Below, in pieces: positions 9,826 through 20,058 of a stretch of 64,000 nucleotides of DNA. Source of the DNA: Rhinopithecimicrobium faecis (lineage in GTDB: Bacteria > Bacteroidota > Bacteroidia > Sphingobacteriales > Sphingobacteriaceae); NCBI GenBank assembly GCA_017942165.1, contig JAGKSB010000002.1, forward strand, positions 186,001-250,000, given 5' to 3'. The notes under the pieces are model-generated. The model saw nothing but the letters and a program-made list of their open reading frames with translations, made no database searches and was not told the DNA's origin. Each line of letters begins with the position of its first letter. The first letter of the stretch is position 1. A program made the position numbers and the translations under genes.

Positions 9826-11571
9826 ATGAGTACGTTGGAAAAAACTGAAAATAAGGAATGTACCAAGGGCACACAACCTACTAAGCAATTAAAAGGTTCA
9901 CAAGCCGTTTTGGAAGCCTTATTATGCGAAGGTGTAGACACCGTATTTGGATATCCTGGAGGCGCAATTATGCCTATTTATGATGCCTTATATGATTATA
10001 ACGACCGTTTAAATCATATTTTGGTACGTCATGAACAAGGTGGTATTCATGCGGCACAAGGCTATGCCCGTACTTCAGGACGCACAGGTGTTGTCTTTGC
10101 AACTTCGGGCCCTGGAGCCACTAATTTAGTAACGGGATTAGCCGATGCGATGATCGATAGTAATCCGATTGTATGTGTCACAGGTCAAGTATTTGCCAGC
10201 CTTTTGGGGACCGATGCTTTTCAAGAGACAGATGTGATTAATATTACCGCACCGGTCACCAAATGGAGCTACCAAGTAACCGAAGCATCAGAAATTCCAC
10301 AAGCCCTAGCTAAAGCATTTTATATCGCTAGCACTGGCCGTCCTGGTCCTGTGTTAATCGATATCACAAAAAATGCGCAAATGGAGCTCTTTGATTATCC
10401 AGGCTATAAGAAATGTACACATATCCGCTCCTACCGTCCTGCGCCAATCGTTCGTAAGGAATACGTGGAAGAAGCAGCTGCGTTAATTAACGGTGCCAAA
10501 AAACCGTTTATCTTATTCGGTCAGGGTATTATATTAGGGAGAGCCGAGGAGGAGTTCAAGACTTTCTTAGCGAAATCTGGCATTCCTGCTGCAGCCACAG
10601 TAATGGGCTTAAGTGCGCTGGAAACAGACCACCCACAGCATGTCGGCATGCTTGGAATGCACGGAAACTATGCGCCCAATGTAATGACCAACGAATGTGA
10701 TGTATTAATTGCTATAGGTATGCGTTTCGATGACCGTGTTACGGGACGTTTAGACAAATATGCTAAACAAGCAAAACTTATCCATTTAGACATTGACCCT
10801 GCCGAGATTGATAAGAATGTTAAAGCGACGGTACCTGTGTGGGGCGACTGTAAAGAAACCTTACCCTTATTAACAGCTTTAGTCGATAAAGCGGATCACA
10901 GCGCTTGGTTACAGCAGTTCCGTGAACTGGAGAAGGAAGAAGTTAAAGAAGTTATTCAAGATGAGCTACACCCAACATCCGAAGTGATGACCATGGGTGA
11001 AGTGGTAAATATTTTAAATGAATTAACAGGTGGTGATGCCATTATTACCACAGATGTTGGTCAGCACCAAATGGTGGCTTGTAGATACGCTAAATTTAAC
11101 CAGTCGAAGTCAAATGTCACTTCTGGCGGTTTAGGAACGATGGGCTTCGGGCTTCCGGCAGCAATTGGAGCTTGGTATGGAGCGCCTGAGCGTACCGTAG
11201 TCGCTATTATCGGAGATGGTGGTTTTCAAATGACCTTACAGGAATTAGGAACCATTATGCAGTTTGGCGCCAAGGTTAAAATACTCATCTTAAACAACCA
11301 GTTTTTAGGTATGGTACGCCAATGGCAGCAGCTATTTAACGATAGACGCTATTCCTTTGTGAATATCACCAGCCCAGACTTTGTCGCAGTAGCTAAAGGC
11401 TATGGCATCTCAGGAAATAAAATCTCCGATAGATCGGTGTTAAAGACCGCGTTAAAAGCAATGTTAGACCATGATGGAGCATACCTGTTAGAGGTCATGG
11501 TAGGAAAAGAAAATAACGTCTTCCCAATGGTTGCTCAAGGTACATCTGTTTCTGAAATCCGTTTAAAATAA
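9826..11571 (+). CDS. ilvB: Acetolactate synthase large subunit
   Basis: Thiamine-diphosphate enzyme of 581 residues forming acetolactate from pyruvate and acetohydroxybutyrate from pyruvate plus 2-oxobutyrate. Motifs: FGYPGGAIMPIYDAL near residue 44, VRHEQGGIHAAQGYAR with the catalytic glutamate, FQETDVINITAPVTKWSY, and the ThDP/Mg motif GDGGFQMTLQELGT about 460 continuing to ILNNQFLGMVRQWQ. A polar extension of about 25 residues precedes the first conserved segment. The regulatory subunit ilvN follows after 11 bp. The presence of that subunit and the anabolic context argue against the catabolic AlsS type. Confidence 0.96.
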   Translation: MSTLEKTENKECTKGTQPTKQLKGSQAVLEALLCEGVDTVFGYPGGAIMPIYDALYDYNDRLNHILVRHEQGGIHAAQGYARTSGRTGVVFATSGPGATNLVTGLADAMIDSNPIVCVTGQVFASLLGTDAFQETDVINITAPVTKWSYQVTEASEIPQALAKAFYIASTGRPGPVLIDITKNAQMELFDYPGYKKCTHIRSYRPAPIVRKEYVEEAAALINGAKKPFILFGQGIILGRAEEEFKTFLAKSGIPAAATVMGLSALETDHPQHVGMLGMHGNYAPNVMTNECDVLIAIGMRFDDRVTGRLDKYAKQAKLIHLDIDPAEIDKNVKATVPVWGDCKETLPLLTALVDKADHSAWLQQFRELEKEEVKEVIQDELHPTSEVMTMGEVVNILNELTGGDAIITTDVGQHQMVACRYAKFNQSKSNVTSGGLGTMGFGLPAAIGAWYGAPERTVVAIIGDGGFQMTLQELGTIMQFGAKVKILILNNQFLGMVRQWQQLFNDRRYSFVNITSPDFVAVAKGYGISGNKISDRSVLKTALKAMLDHDGAYLLEVMVGKENNVFPMVAQGTSVSEIRLK

Positions 11572-11582
11572 GGCTTATTATC

Positions 11583-12173
11583 ATGGAAAAACAAGAATAT
11601 ACAATCACCCTATATACAGAAAATTCAATCGGTTTAATCGGTAGAATTTCGACCATTTTCTCGAGAAGAAAGATTAATATCGAAAGCTTAAACACCTCTC
11701 CTTCGGAAGTGGAAGGTATTCACCGCTTCACCATTTTAATTACGGAAACTGAAGAAGTATTACGTAAGCTATGTCGTCAAATTGAAAAACAAATAGACGT
11801 ACTTAAAGCCTACTATAACACCAATGATGAAGTAATCTGGCAAGAGCAAGCTTTATATAAAGTTCCTACAGACATCGTGACAGAAGAGTTATATGTAGAG
11901 CGTTTATTACGTCAATATGGTGCTTCAGCGGTCGTAATACGTAAAGATTATACGGTATTTGAAACGGCAGGTCACCGCGAAGAAATTGACAACCTAACAC
12001 AAGAATTAACGAAGTACAACCTCATTGAATTCGTGCGTGGCGCCCGTATTGCCATCATCAAGAACTCCGCAGGATTCCACGCGAAGCTGAAGAAATTTGA
12101 AGAGCATGAACCTTCGGAGGAAATTATTGAAAATGAATTCTTAGAAAAAGGTGAGTCTGTATTTACGATGTAA
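11583..12173 (+). CDS. ilvN: Acetolactate synthase small (regulatory) subunit
   Basis: 196 residues. The N-terminal ACT domain (about 5-80; YTITLYTENSIGLIGRI, INIESLNTSPSEVEGIHRF) would bind valine for feedback inhibition and activate the large subunit. The C-terminal half (about 85-165) is the second domain of the family (VTEELYVERLLRQYGASAVV). The final 30 residues are acidic (KKFEEHEPSEEIIENEF). The stop codon overlaps the ATG of the DinB-like gene by one base (TAATG), indicating coupling. Confidence 0.94.
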   Translation: MEKQEYTITLYTENSIGLIGRISTIFSRRKINIESLNTSPSEVEGIHRFTILITETEEVLRKLCRQIEKQIDVLKAYYNTNDEVIWQEQALYKVPTDIVTEELYVERLLRQYGASAVVIRKDYTVFETAGHREEIDNLTQELTKYNLIEFVRGARIAIIKNSAGFHAKLKKFEEHEPSEEIIENEFLEKGESVFTM

Positions 12174-12649
12174 TGAACATGGAAAACGTATTAAATTTTA
12201 TCAAAGACGAACGCCGTGCCTTTATCGAATTGATCGATGGCCTAACGGTCGATCAACTCAACGAAGTGCCTGCAGGATTTAACAATAACATCATCTGGAA
12301 CTTTGGACATATCGTCGTGACCACGCAAGCTTTAAGCTACCTGCGCACAGGCGTACGTACAGATGCAAGCTTCATAAAGTATTTTAGCGCTTACGCAAAG
12401 GGTACAAAACCGACCTATGCAGTAGATGCTGAAGAAATTGCGGAGCTTAAAGGATTAGCCTTACAGACCATTGATCAGCTGGCAGCAGACTATCAAGCAG
12501 GCGTATTTGCAGAAATACAGCCCTTTGCTACAGATACCTTCAAAGCTACGCTATCTACCATCGAAGATGTGCTTATTACCACCGCAGGTCACGATACCAT
12601 CCACTATGGCTATGCCATGGCACAGAAAAGAATAATCAACAACAAATAA
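12173..12649 (+). CDS. DinB-family protein inside the ilv cluster
   Basis: 158 residues predicted to form the DinB/YfiT four-helix bundle. The start MNMENVLNFIKDERRAF and the segment FNNNIIWNFGHIVVTTQAL are typical. His in NFGH (about 46) and two His in AGHDTIHYGYAMAQ (about 139-144) match the three-histidine metal site of the fold. Members act as thiol-dependent transferases or have unknown roles; no branched-chain amino acid function is known to me. It overlaps ilvN by one base and lies 71 bp before ilvC, so it is co-transcribed with the pathway genes. An alternative ATG at 12179 would shorten it by two residues. Confidence 0.85.
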   Translation: MNMENVLNFIKDERRAFIELIDGLTVDQLNEVPAGFNNNIIWNFGHIVVTTQALSYLRTGVRTDASFIKYFSAYAKGTKPTYAVDAEEIAELKGLALQTIDQLAADYQAGVFAEIQPFATDTFKATLSTIEDVLITTAGHDTIHYGYAMAQKRIINNK

Positions 12650-12720
12650 ACTAACCTAGCTATTTAGCTTCGGCGAAAATGGCTTTTGAAAAGAAACAAA
12701 GCAATTAAATAATTAAAACA

Positions 12721-14202
12721 ATGGCAAATTATTTTAACACATTACCACTTAGAGAGAAATTAAACCAATTAGGTGTTGCAGAATTTATGGATATCACCCA
12801 ATTTGGGGATGGCGTAAATGCCCTTAAAGGTAAGAAAATTGTTATCGTAGGTTGTGGTGCTCAAGGCTTAAATCAAGGTTTAAACTTAAGAGATAGTGGT
12901 TTAGATGTGTCTTATGCTTTACGTAAAGAAGCGATTGAACAAAAAAGAGATTCTTGGAAAAATGCTACTGACAATAATTTTACGGTAGGTACTTACGAAG
13001 AATTAATCCCTGCTGCGGATTTAGTTATCAACTTAACGCCAGATAAACAACATACTTCAGTAATCAATGCTGTCATGCCATTGATGAAACAAGACGCTAC
13101 ACTTTCTTACTCCCACGGTTTTAACATCGTTGAAGAAGGTATGCAAATAAGAAAAGATATTACCGTAATCATGGTAGCGCCAAAATGTCCAGGTTCGGAA
13201 GTGCGCGCGGAATATGTACGTGGCTTCGGGGTACCTACATTAATCGCTGTACACCCTGAGAATGACCCACAAGGTAAAGGATTAGCAGAAGCTAAAGCTT
13301 ACTGTGTCGGAACAGGTGGTCACCGTGCTGGTGTCTTAAAATCATCGTTCGTAGCAGAAGTAAAATCTGACTTAATGGGTGAGCAAACCATCCTTTGTGG
13401 TTTATTACAAACGGGTTCCATCTTATCTTTCGACAAGATGGTAGAAAAAGGAATCGATGCAGGTTACGCTTCGAAATTAGTACAGTACGGTGTAGAAGTA
13501 ATTACAGAAGCCTTAAAACAAGGTGGTGTTACAGCTATGATGGACCGTCTTTCGAATGTAGCGAAAATCAAAGCTTTCAATGTAGCGGAAGAGTTAAAGC
13601 AAATTATGCGTCCCTTATTCCAAAAACACCAAGATGATATTATGTCTGGTGAATTCAGTGCTACGATGATGGCTGACTGGGCTAACGACGATAAGAACTT
13701 ATTAACTTGGAGAGCAGCAACAGGAGAGACAGCGTTTGAAAAAACAGCTGCTGGCGACGTAAAAATCGGTGAGCAAGAATACTTCGACAACGCTTTATTT
13801 ATGGTTGCTTACATCAAAGCAGGTGTGGAATTAGCCTTCGAAACAATGGTTGAAGCAGGCATCAAACCTGAATCAGCATACTACGAGTCCTTACACGAAA
13901 CGCCTTTAATTGCGAATACCATCGCACGTAAGAAATTATTCGAAATGAACCGTGTAATCTCTGATACAGCAGAATACGGTTGTTACTTATTCGATCACGC
14001 TTGTAAACCATTATTAGCGGATTTCATGACTACTGTAGAAACAGATATCATCGGTAAAAACTACAATGACGGCAAAGACGGCGCTGTAGACAACCAAGAA
14101 TTAATCGCTGTAAATGAAGCTATTCGTACACACCAAGTAGAACAAGTTGGTGCGGTATTACGCAAGGCTATGACAGCAATGAAAGCAATTAAAACGGCAT
14201 AA
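12721..14202 (+). CDS. ilvC: Ketol-acid reductoisomerase, class II (long form)
   Basis: 493 residues, the long class II form with a duplicated C-terminal knotted domain (class I is about 330). It performs the Mg-dependent alkyl migration and NADPH reduction that turns acetolactate into dihydroxy-isovalerate, and acts likewise in the isoleucine branch. The Rossmann motif is [19 protein letters not shown] (about 43-62), with the arginine-containing SYALRKEAI after it suggesting NADPH preference. [20 protein letters not shown] and [13 protein letters not shown] follow. Biased codons suggest strong expression. A 12-bp-stem hairpin follows at 14215. Confidence 0.96.
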   Translation: MANYFNTLPLREKLNQLGVAEFMDITQFGDGVNALKGKKIVIVGCGAQGLNQGLNLRDSGLDVSYALRKEAIEQKRDSWKNATDNNFTVGTYEELIPAADLVINLTPDKQHTSVINAVMPLMKQDATLSYSHGFNIVEEGMQIRKDITVIMVAPKCPGSEVRAEYVRGFGVPTLIAVHPENDPQGKGLAEAKAYCVGTGGHRAGVLKSSFVAEVKSDLMGEQTILCGLLQTGSILSFDKMVEKGIDAGYASKLVQYGVEVITEALKQGGVTAMMDRLSNVAKIKAFNVAEELKQIMRPLFQKHQDDIMSGEFSATMMADWANDDKNLLTWRAATGETAFEKTAAGDVKIGEQEYFDNALFMVAYIKAGVELAFETMVEAGIKPESAYYESLHETPLIANTIARKKLFEMNRVISDTAEYGCYLFDHACKPLLADFMTTVETDIIGKNYNDGKDGAVDNQELIAVNEAIRTHQVEQVGAVLRKAMTAMKAIKTA

Positions 14203-14214
14203 TTATAACAATCT

Positions 14215-14246
14215 AAACCGAATAGGCTTCGTCACCTATTCGGTTT
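14215..14246 (+). terminator. Hairpin between ilvC and leuC
   Basis: AAACCGAATAGG (14215-14226) and CCTATTCGGTTT (14235-14246) pair perfectly over an 8-nt loop. Only a short T-run follows and leuC starts 18 bp later, so partial termination or an mRNA-processing/stability element that separates ilv from leu expression is more likely than a full stop. Confidence 0.65.
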
Positions 14247-14264
14247 CTAAATACGTAGAGCAAA

Positions 14265-15662
14265 ATGGCAAAAACATTAGTAGAGAAAATTTGGGATGCG
14301 CATGTCGTCAAGAGTGAAGAGGGATTTCCAGATATCTTATATATTGATACTCACCTAATTCATGAGGTAACATCACCTCAAGCGTTTGACGGCCTTCGTA
14401 AACGAGGTATCCCTGTATTTCGTCCGCAACAAACAGTTGCTACAGCAGATCACAACGTTCCAACCTTAGATCAACATTTACCAATAAAAGAAGAATTGTC
14501 AAGATACCAAGTGGATATGTTGACAAAAAACTGTGCTGAATTTGGGATTAACCTATATGGATTAGGACATCCGTACCAAGGTATTGTCCATGTTATAGGC
14601 CCCGAGTTGGGAATTACCCTTCCGGGTAAGACGATGGTTTGTGGGGATAGCCACACCTCTACACACGGTGCTTTTGGGGCAATAGCTTTCGGTATAGGAA
14701 CTTCGCAGGTAGAACAAGTATTTGCTACGCAATGTCTGTTACTACAGAAGCCTAAGACCATGAAAATAGAAGTGAATGGTACCCTAGGAAAAGGTGTAGG
14801 AGCAAAAGATATCATCTTGTATATCATCGCGAAAATATCTGCTGCAGGAGGTACAGGATACTTCATTGAATATGCTGGCTCAGCGATTGAATCCTTAAGT
14901 ATGGAGGCGCGTATGACCATCTGTAACATGAGTATTGAGATGGGTGCTCGTGGCGGCTTAATTGCACCGGATCAAATTACTTTCGACTATGTGGAAGGCC
15001 GTGAATTTGCCCCTAAAGGTGAAGAATGGGATAAATCGTTGGCTTACTGGAAGACTTTATACTCCGATGCAGATGCGGTATTCGATCAGGTATTAACCTT
15101 TGATGCGGCAGATATTGCCCCAATGATTACTTATGGTACCAACCCAGGGATGGGTATGGGTATTGCTGAGCAAATTCCTGCGACCGCGGCTCAACCAGAA
15201 TCAGAACAACCTTCGTATCAGAAAGCCTTAACCTATATGGGCTTCCAAGATAATGCAGGCATCTTAGGGAAGCCTGTAGACTACGTATTTATCGGCTCTT
15301 GTACCAACTCAAGGATTGAAGATTTACGCGAAGTAGCGGCCTTTGTAAAAGGGAAGCAGAAAGCGCCTGAAGTGGAAGTATGGATTGTTCCAGGCTCCAA
15401 GCAAGTAGAAGCACAAGCGAAGGAAGAGCAGCTTGATAAAATCTTTGAAGAGGCAGGATTCCAACTCCGTGAACCTGGATGTTCCGCATGTTTAGGGATG
15501 AATGAAGATAAAATACCTGCCGGCAAATACTGCGTTTCCACTTCCAACAGAAACTTTGAGGGCCGCCAAGGTCCGAATGCGCGTACCCTGCTGGTATCGC
15601 CATTAACGGCAGCAGCAGCAGCCGTGACAGGAAAGATTTCAGATGTTAGAGAATTGTTGTAA
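14265..15662 (+). CDS. leuC: 3-isopropylmalate dehydratase large subunit
   Basis: Aconitase-family iron-sulfur subunit, 465 residues, isomerising 2- to 3-isopropylmalate with LeuD. Motifs: [21 protein letters not shown] (about 125-145), [16 protein letters not shown] with the first cluster cysteine (about 345), and [10 protein letters not shown] with the other two cysteines (about 405). The ending [11 protein letters not shown] is normal for the bacterial LeuC type. leuD follows after 18 bp. Confidence 0.96.
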   Translation: MAKTLVEKIWDAHVVKSEEGFPDILYIDTHLIHEVTSPQAFDGLRKRGIPVFRPQQTVATADHNVPTLDQHLPIKEELSRYQVDMLTKNCAEFGINLYGLGHPYQGIVHVIGPELGITLPGKTMVCGDSHTSTHGAFGAIAFGIGTSQVEQVFATQCLLLQKPKTMKIEVNGTLGKGVGAKDIILYIIAKISAAGGTGYFIEYAGSAIESLSMEARMTICNMSIEMGARGGLIAPDQITFDYVEGREFAPKGEEWDKSLAYWKTLYSDADAVFDQVLTFDAADIAPMITYGTNPGMGMGIAEQIPATAAQPESEQPSYQKALTYMGFQDNAGILGKPVDYVFIGSCTNSRIEDLREVAAFVKGKQKAPEVEVWIVPGSKQVEAQAKEEQLDKIFEEAGFQLREPGCSACLGMNEDKIPAGKYCVSTSNRNFEGRQGPNARTLLVSPLTAAAAAVTGKISDVRELL

Positions 15663-15680
15663 GCGTAAATTGTAGAAAGC

Positions 15681-16259
15681 ATGAAAAAATTTGAAAAATT
15701 AACTTCACAGGTAGTACCCCTACCCATTGAAAATATTGATACCGATCAGATCATTCCCGCACGTTTCTTAAAAGCTACGACGAGGGACGGTTTTGGTGAC
15801 AACTTATTCCGCGACTGGCGCTTCGACAGCAACAATCAACCGAAAGTAGATTTTGTGATGAACGACAGCACCTACAGTGGAAAAGTCCTTGTAGCAGGAA
15901 AGAATTTCGGCTGCGGATCTTCGCGTGAGCATGCCGCATGGGCGATTCAAGATTATGGCTTTGACGTCGTAATCTCCTCATTCTTCGCCGATATCTTCAA
16001 AGGCAATGCCTTGAACAACGGTGTGTTGCCGATCCAAGTAACCGACGAGTTTTTAGAGTTCATCTTTGAAACAGTCTTAAAAAACCCTACAACACAGATT
16101 GTCGTGGACTTAGAAGAGCAGTCAGTGACTATTGAAGGGCGCACAGAGTCTTTTGAAATCAATCCGTACAAGAAATCTTGTTTAATAAATGGCTACGATG
16201 ATATCGATTTCATCTTAAACCAAAAGGAGCAAATTTTAACTTTTGAAGCTTCCAGATAA
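15681..16259 (+). CDS. leuD: 3-isopropylmalate dehydratase small subunit
   Basis: 192 residues, the swivelling domain that completes the LeuCD active site. It contains [16 protein letters not shown] near the N-terminus and the conserved [18 protein letters not shown] (about 74-91). The stop TAA shares its last base with the ATG of the following ABC ATPase, so translation of the two genes is probably coupled. Confidence 0.96.
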   Translation: MKKFEKLTSQVVPLPIENIDTDQIIPARFLKATTRDGFGDNLFRDWRFDSNNQPKVDFVMNDSTYSGKVLVAGKNFGCGSSREHAAWAIQDYGFDVVISSFFADIFKGNALNNGVLPIQVTDEFLEFIFETVLKNPTTQIVVDLEEQSVTIEGRTESFEINPYKKSCLINGYDDIDFILNQKEQILTFEASR

Positions 16260-17719
16260 TGAAGCAAGCGATGGTACATAGTGTCAATTTAAATCTTAAA
16301 TACGGTAGCAATACCGTGTTGAAGGATTTGAATTGGCAGATTTTTCCTGGACAGCATTGGGTGATTGGCGGTCCCTCGGGAACAGGGAAGACCTCCTTAG
16401 CGAAAGCCTTGGCGGGGGTAAACCATTTTCAAGGAGCTATCAGCTTCCATTACCAACCTGAAAATCCTCACCACCTATTGTATGTCTCCAACTGGTACCA
16501 GTTTACCAATTTAGAAGGCGACAGGAATTTCTATTACCAACAGCGCTATAATAAGTCGCAGGTAAAGGAAACCCTTTCTGTATATGCTGAATTACAGCAT
16601 TATGCGGATACGGAAAACTTACTTTTCAGCGATGCCGAAGCACATTTAAAAGCTTTTGGCTTTGAGAATTTTAAGGAAGCACAGTTGTTTGAGCTTTCCT
16701 CGGGAGAGCACAAGAAATTACAGTTAATAAAAGCGCTGTGGTTAAAGCCACAGCTACTCATAATTGATCAGCCCTACACCGGATTAGATGCGCAGTCGCG
16801 TAGCTACCTAAATACGGCGTTCGATCAGTTAGCAGCCCAAGGCACCACCTTAGTCCTACTAGCTAGCGACCAAGATTTACCTAGCTGCATACAGCATTTT
16901 GCGGAGATTAAAGATGGAAAGCTCGTGGAGCGTGCCTCGGCACAAGCATTTTCTAAGGCGCCGCAGCGCACGAAGAAAAGCTTACCCTACTTCCTACAGC
17001 AAGCTCCCTTAGTTGCTTCAGAAATTATGGTCCGCATGAAAGATGTCAGCATCAATTACGGAGCGAAGCAGGTCTTAAAAAATATCAATTGGGAGGTAAA
17101 GGCTGGTGAAAAATGGTTATTGCAGGGTCATAATGGCTCGGGTAAATCAACCCTACTGTCCTTAATAAATGCGGATCACCCGCAGGCCTATGCCAATGAT
17201 ATTACCCTTTTTGGGAATAAAAGAGGTTCTGGCGAGTCTATTTGGGAAATTAAAGCCCACCTAGGGATTATCTCCCCAGAGATGCATTGGTACTTCGACC
17301 CAACGGCGAAGGTATGGCAATGTATAGCTTCTGGATTTTTTGATAGTGTAGGCTTATTTCAAAATTTAGGTTATGAGAGACAGCAAAAAGTCAATCAGAT
17401 TTTAGATTTCTTTGAGCTTACCGCCTATAAAGATCAACTCCTGAACACCCTTCCCTTAGGTAAGCAACGCCTAGCCCTGCTAGCGCGCACGATTATTAAA
17501 AACCCAGAGTTATTAATTCTCGATGAGCCTTGCCAAGGATTAGATTTGGAACAAACGACACATTTCAATGCCGTCGTAGATGAGCTTTGTGGCTACGGAA
17601 AGACCCTAATTTATGTAGGGCACTTCGAAACACAGCTCCCTTCCTGCATTGAAAAGAAACTGATATTAGAAAATGGCGCAGTAATAGCCAACGAAACAAT
17701 TTTTGAAAGCGTAATATAA
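16259..17719 (+). CDS. Twin ABC-ATPase of ModF type inside the leu operon
   Basis: 486 residues with two ATP-binding cassettes in tandem and no membrane segments. The first domain has Walker A GPSGTGKTS (about 38), the signature-like LSSGEHKKL and Walker B LLIIDQPYTGLD, where the usual catalytic Glu after Asp is Gln. The second has Walker A GHNGSGKST, PLGKQRLALLAR in place of LSGGQ, and Walker B LLILDEPCQGLD with Glu intact. One site may therefore be non-hydrolytic. The layout resembles ModF/PhrA-like soluble ABC proteins, whose function is poorly defined; no permease gene is nearby. It overlaps leuD by one base and is 1 bp from leuB. Confidence 0.82.
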   Translation: MKQAMVHSVNLNLKYGSNTVLKDLNWQIFPGQHWVIGGPSGTGKTSLAKALAGVNHFQGAISFHYQPENPHHLLYVSNWYQFTNLEGDRNFYYQQRYNKSQVKETLSVYAELQHYADTENLLFSDAEAHLKAFGFENFKEAQLFELSSGEHKKLQLIKALWLKPQLLIIDQPYTGLDAQSRSYLNTAFDQLAAQGTTLVLLASDQDLPSCIQHFAEIKDGKLVERASAQAFSKAPQRTKKSLPYFLQQAPLVASEIMVRMKDVSINYGAKQVLKNINWEVKAGEKWLLQGHNGSGKSTLLSLINADHPQAYANDITLFGNKRGSGESIWEIKAHLGIISPEMHWYFDPTAKVWQCIASGFFDSVGLFQNLGYERQQKVNQILDFFELTAYKDQLLNTLPLGKQRLALLARTIIKNPELLILDEPCQGLDLEQTTHFNAVVDELCGYGKTLIYVGHFETQLPSCIEKKLILENGAVIANETIFESVI

Positions 17720-17720
17720 A

Positions 17721-18794
17721 ATGAAAAAAAATATTTTAGTAATCCCTGGAGATGGAATTGGTCAAGAGGTTACCACTTGGGGAAAGAAAGTTTTAGAGAA
17801 AATTGCTGAAAAATATAACCATGAATTTGCCTTCGATGAAGCGATCATGGGGCATGCAGCCATAGAGGTTACGGGCAACCCCCTACCGGATGAAACTTTA
17901 GAAAAAGCTAAGGCATCGGATGCCATTTTATTTGGCGCCATAGGTCATATCAAGTATGATAATGACCCGACAGCAAAAGTACGCCCAGAGCAAGGTCTCC
18001 TAAAAATCCGTAAGGAACTAGGCCTCTATGCCAACTTACGTCCGATCTTATTATTTGATGAGCTCTTAGATGCTTCTAGCTTAAAACCAGAAATATTAAA
18101 AGGCACGGATATCTTATTCTTCCGCGAATTAACAGGAGACGTTTATTTTGGCGAGAAAAAGCGTTCTGAAGATAACAACTTCGCTTCCGACTTAATGAAT
18201 TACAACCGCTACGAAGTGGAGCGCATTGCACGCAAAGCATTTGAAGCAGCACGCACACGTGGCAAGAAATTATGCTCCGTAGATAAAGCCAATGTATTGG
18301 AGACTTCCCGCCTTTGGAGAGAAGTGGTACAAGAGTTAGCCAAAGAGTATAGCGACGTAGAGACAGAGCATATGTTTATTGACAATGCCGCTATGCAGCT
18401 CGTAAAGAATCCAAAGAAATTTGACGTTGTATTAACGGCCAACCTATTTGGGGACATCCTGACCGATGAGGCTTCACAAATTGCAGGCTCTATGGGTATG
18501 TTAGCTTCCGCTTCCATTGGAGATGGCACCGGATTCTTTGAGCCTATTCACGGTTCCGCGCATGATATCGCGGGACAGAATAAAGCGAATCCTTTAGCGT
18601 CTATCCTATCCGTAGCGCTGATGTTAGATATCTCTTTCGGCCTTCAGGAAGAAGCCAAAACGGTTACTACAGCTGTAGCTGACACGTTAAAAGCTGGCTG
18701 GAGAACAGGTGACATCGCCAATGCGCAGACCCCAGCTGACAAAATATTAGGCACCGTAGAGATGGGTGAAAAAGTATTAGCATTTATTAACTAG
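17721..18794 (+). CDS. leuB: 3-isopropylmalate dehydrogenase
   Basis: 357 residues. It oxidises and decarboxylates 3-isopropylmalate to 2-oxoisocaproate with NAD and Mg or Mn. Motifs: IPGDGIGQEV at the N-terminus, RPEQGLLKIRKELGLYANLRP, and SQIAGSMGMLASASIGDGTG with FEPIHGSAHDIAGQNKANP. The last segment is the substrate/NAD region of the isocitrate/isopropylmalate dehydrogenase family. It is preceded by the ABC ATPase (1 bp) and followed by leuA (33 bp). Confidence 0.95.
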   Translation: MKKNILVIPGDGIGQEVTTWGKKVLEKIAEKYNHEFAFDEAIMGHAAIEVTGNPLPDETLEKAKASDAILFGAIGHIKYDNDPTAKVRPEQGLLKIRKELGLYANLRPILLFDELLDASSLKPEILKGTDILFFRELTGDVYFGEKKRSEDNNFASDLMNYNRYEVERIARKAFEAARTRGKKLCSVDKANVLETSRLWREVVQELAKEYSDVETEHMFIDNAAMQLVKNPKKFDVVLTANLFGDILTDEASQIAGSMGMLASASIGDGTGFFEPIHGSAHDIAGQNKANPLASILSVALMLDISFGLQEEAKTVTTAVADTLKAGWRTGDIANAQTPADKILGTVEMGEKVLAFIN

Positions 18795-18827
18795 AAAAAA
18801 TTAAGGTTCAACATAAAAAATAACACT

Positions 18828-19994
18828 ATGTTACACGATCCAAATCACTTATATATCTTCGATACTACACTTCGCGATGGCGAGCAAGTACCGGGATGCC
18901 AATTGACTACTCCAGAAAAAATCGATATTGCAAGAGATTTGGAACGCCTAGGAGTGGATGTTATTGAGGCTGGTTTTCCCGTATCTAGCCCGGGAGACTT
19001 CCAATCTGTAGTTGAATTATCTAAAGCTGTAGATAACGTAATTATCTGTGCGCTAACGCGTGCTAACAAAAATGATATCGCCGTCGCTGCTGAGGCGCTA
19101 CAATATGCTAAAAGACCCCGTATCCACACAGGGATAGGTGCTTCTGATATGCATATAAAATATAAGTTTAACTCTACGCGGGAGGAAATCTTAGCACGCG
19201 CTGTAGACGCCGTAAAATATGCGAAATCTTTCGTGGAAGATGTGGAGTTTTATGCCGAAGATGCAGGACGTGCTGATGTTGTCTTCTTAGCACAAATGGT
19301 GGAAGCTGTGATCGCTGCAGGAGCTACCGTGGTGAACATTCCCGATACCAATGGCTACTGCTTACCGGATCAATACGGTGCAAAAATAAAGTTCTTAAAG
19401 GAAAATGTACGTAATATCGATCAAGCCATTATCTCAGCACACTGTCACAATGATTTAGGTCTTGCTACAGCGAATTCCATTGCGGCGATTCAAAATGGTG
19501 CACGCCAGATTGAATGTACGATAAATGGTATTGGCGAACGTGCTGGGAATACTTCCCTCGAGGAGGTAGCTATGATTATGAAAGTGCACAATGAATATAT
19601 GGGTGGTCTGACGAACAACATTGATAGCCGCATGTTTACGGAATTATCCCGTAAGGTTGCTGATATGATGAATATGCCTGTGCAGCCCAACAAAGCTATC
19701 GTTGGAAAAAATGCCTTTGCGCATAGCTCCGGTATCCACCAAGATGGCTTCTTGAAGCATCGTGAAAACTACGAAATTATTAAACCTGAAGATGTAGGGC
19801 TCCTAGAAGCGGGAATTATATTAACTGCACGCTCCGGACGTCATGCCCTGAAGCATCACTTAGAACGCTTAGGCCATCAGCTCGATAAAGAAGAATTAGC
19901 AAGTTGCTACGAACGTTTCTTAGTCGTTGCAGATGCAAAAAAAGAAATTCAAGATACGGACTTATTAGCCTTAGTCAGTAAAACAAACGCATAA
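18828..19994 (+). CDS. leuA: 2-isopropylmalate synthase, short form without regulatory domain
   Basis: 388 residues, catalysing condensation of acetyl-CoA with 2-oxoisovalerate, the committed step to leucine. Catalytic TIM-barrel motifs: [44 protein letters not shown] (metal His-x-His), and [15 protein letters not shown]. The C-terminal LeuA dimer domain that binds leucine in the roughly 510-residue enzymes is missing; after the barrel there is only the linker with [12 protein letters not shown] and a short helical tail. Homocitrate or citramalate synthase is possible from sequence alone, but the position next to leuB, leuC and leuD favours LeuA. Confidence 0.9.
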   Translation: MLHDPNHLYIFDTTLRDGEQVPGCQLTTPEKIDIARDLERLGVDVIEAGFPVSSPGDFQSVVELSKAVDNVIICALTRANKNDIAVAAEALQYAKRPRIHTGIGASDMHIKYKFNSTREEILARAVDAVKYAKSFVEDVEFYAEDAGRADVVFLAQMVEAVIAAGATVVNIPDTNGYCLPDQYGAKIKFLKENVRNIDQAIISAHCHNDLGLATANSIAAIQNGARQIECTINGIGERAGNTSLEEVAMIMKVHNEYMGGLTNNIDSRMFTELSRKVADMMNMPVQPNKAIVGKNAFAHSSGIHQDGFLKHRENYEIIKPEDVGLLEAGIILTARSGRHALKHHLERLGHQLDKEELASCYERFLVVADAKKEIQDTDLLALVSKTNA

Positions 19995-20002
19995 TACAAG
20001 TT

Positions 20003-20032
20003 CAAAGGCTGCATCTTACCCTGCAGCCTTTG
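20003..20032 (+). terminator. Hairpin between leuA and ilvA
   Basis: CAAAGGCTGCA (20003-20013) pairs perfectly with TGCAGCCTTTG (20022-20032). No T-run follows, so termination would be weak or factor-assisted; ilvA begins 26 bp later. Confidence 0.6.
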
Positions 20033-20058
20033 TCGCACTATTTTAAAACAAACAACAC

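Noticed and set aside
14471-14929. Long open frame on the minus strand inside leuC (152 codons) and similar long antisense frames in ilvD, nrdI and the SusC genes
   Set aside because: They lie entirely opposite strongly conserved genes and their translations show no recognisable family or signal; they are antisense shadows.
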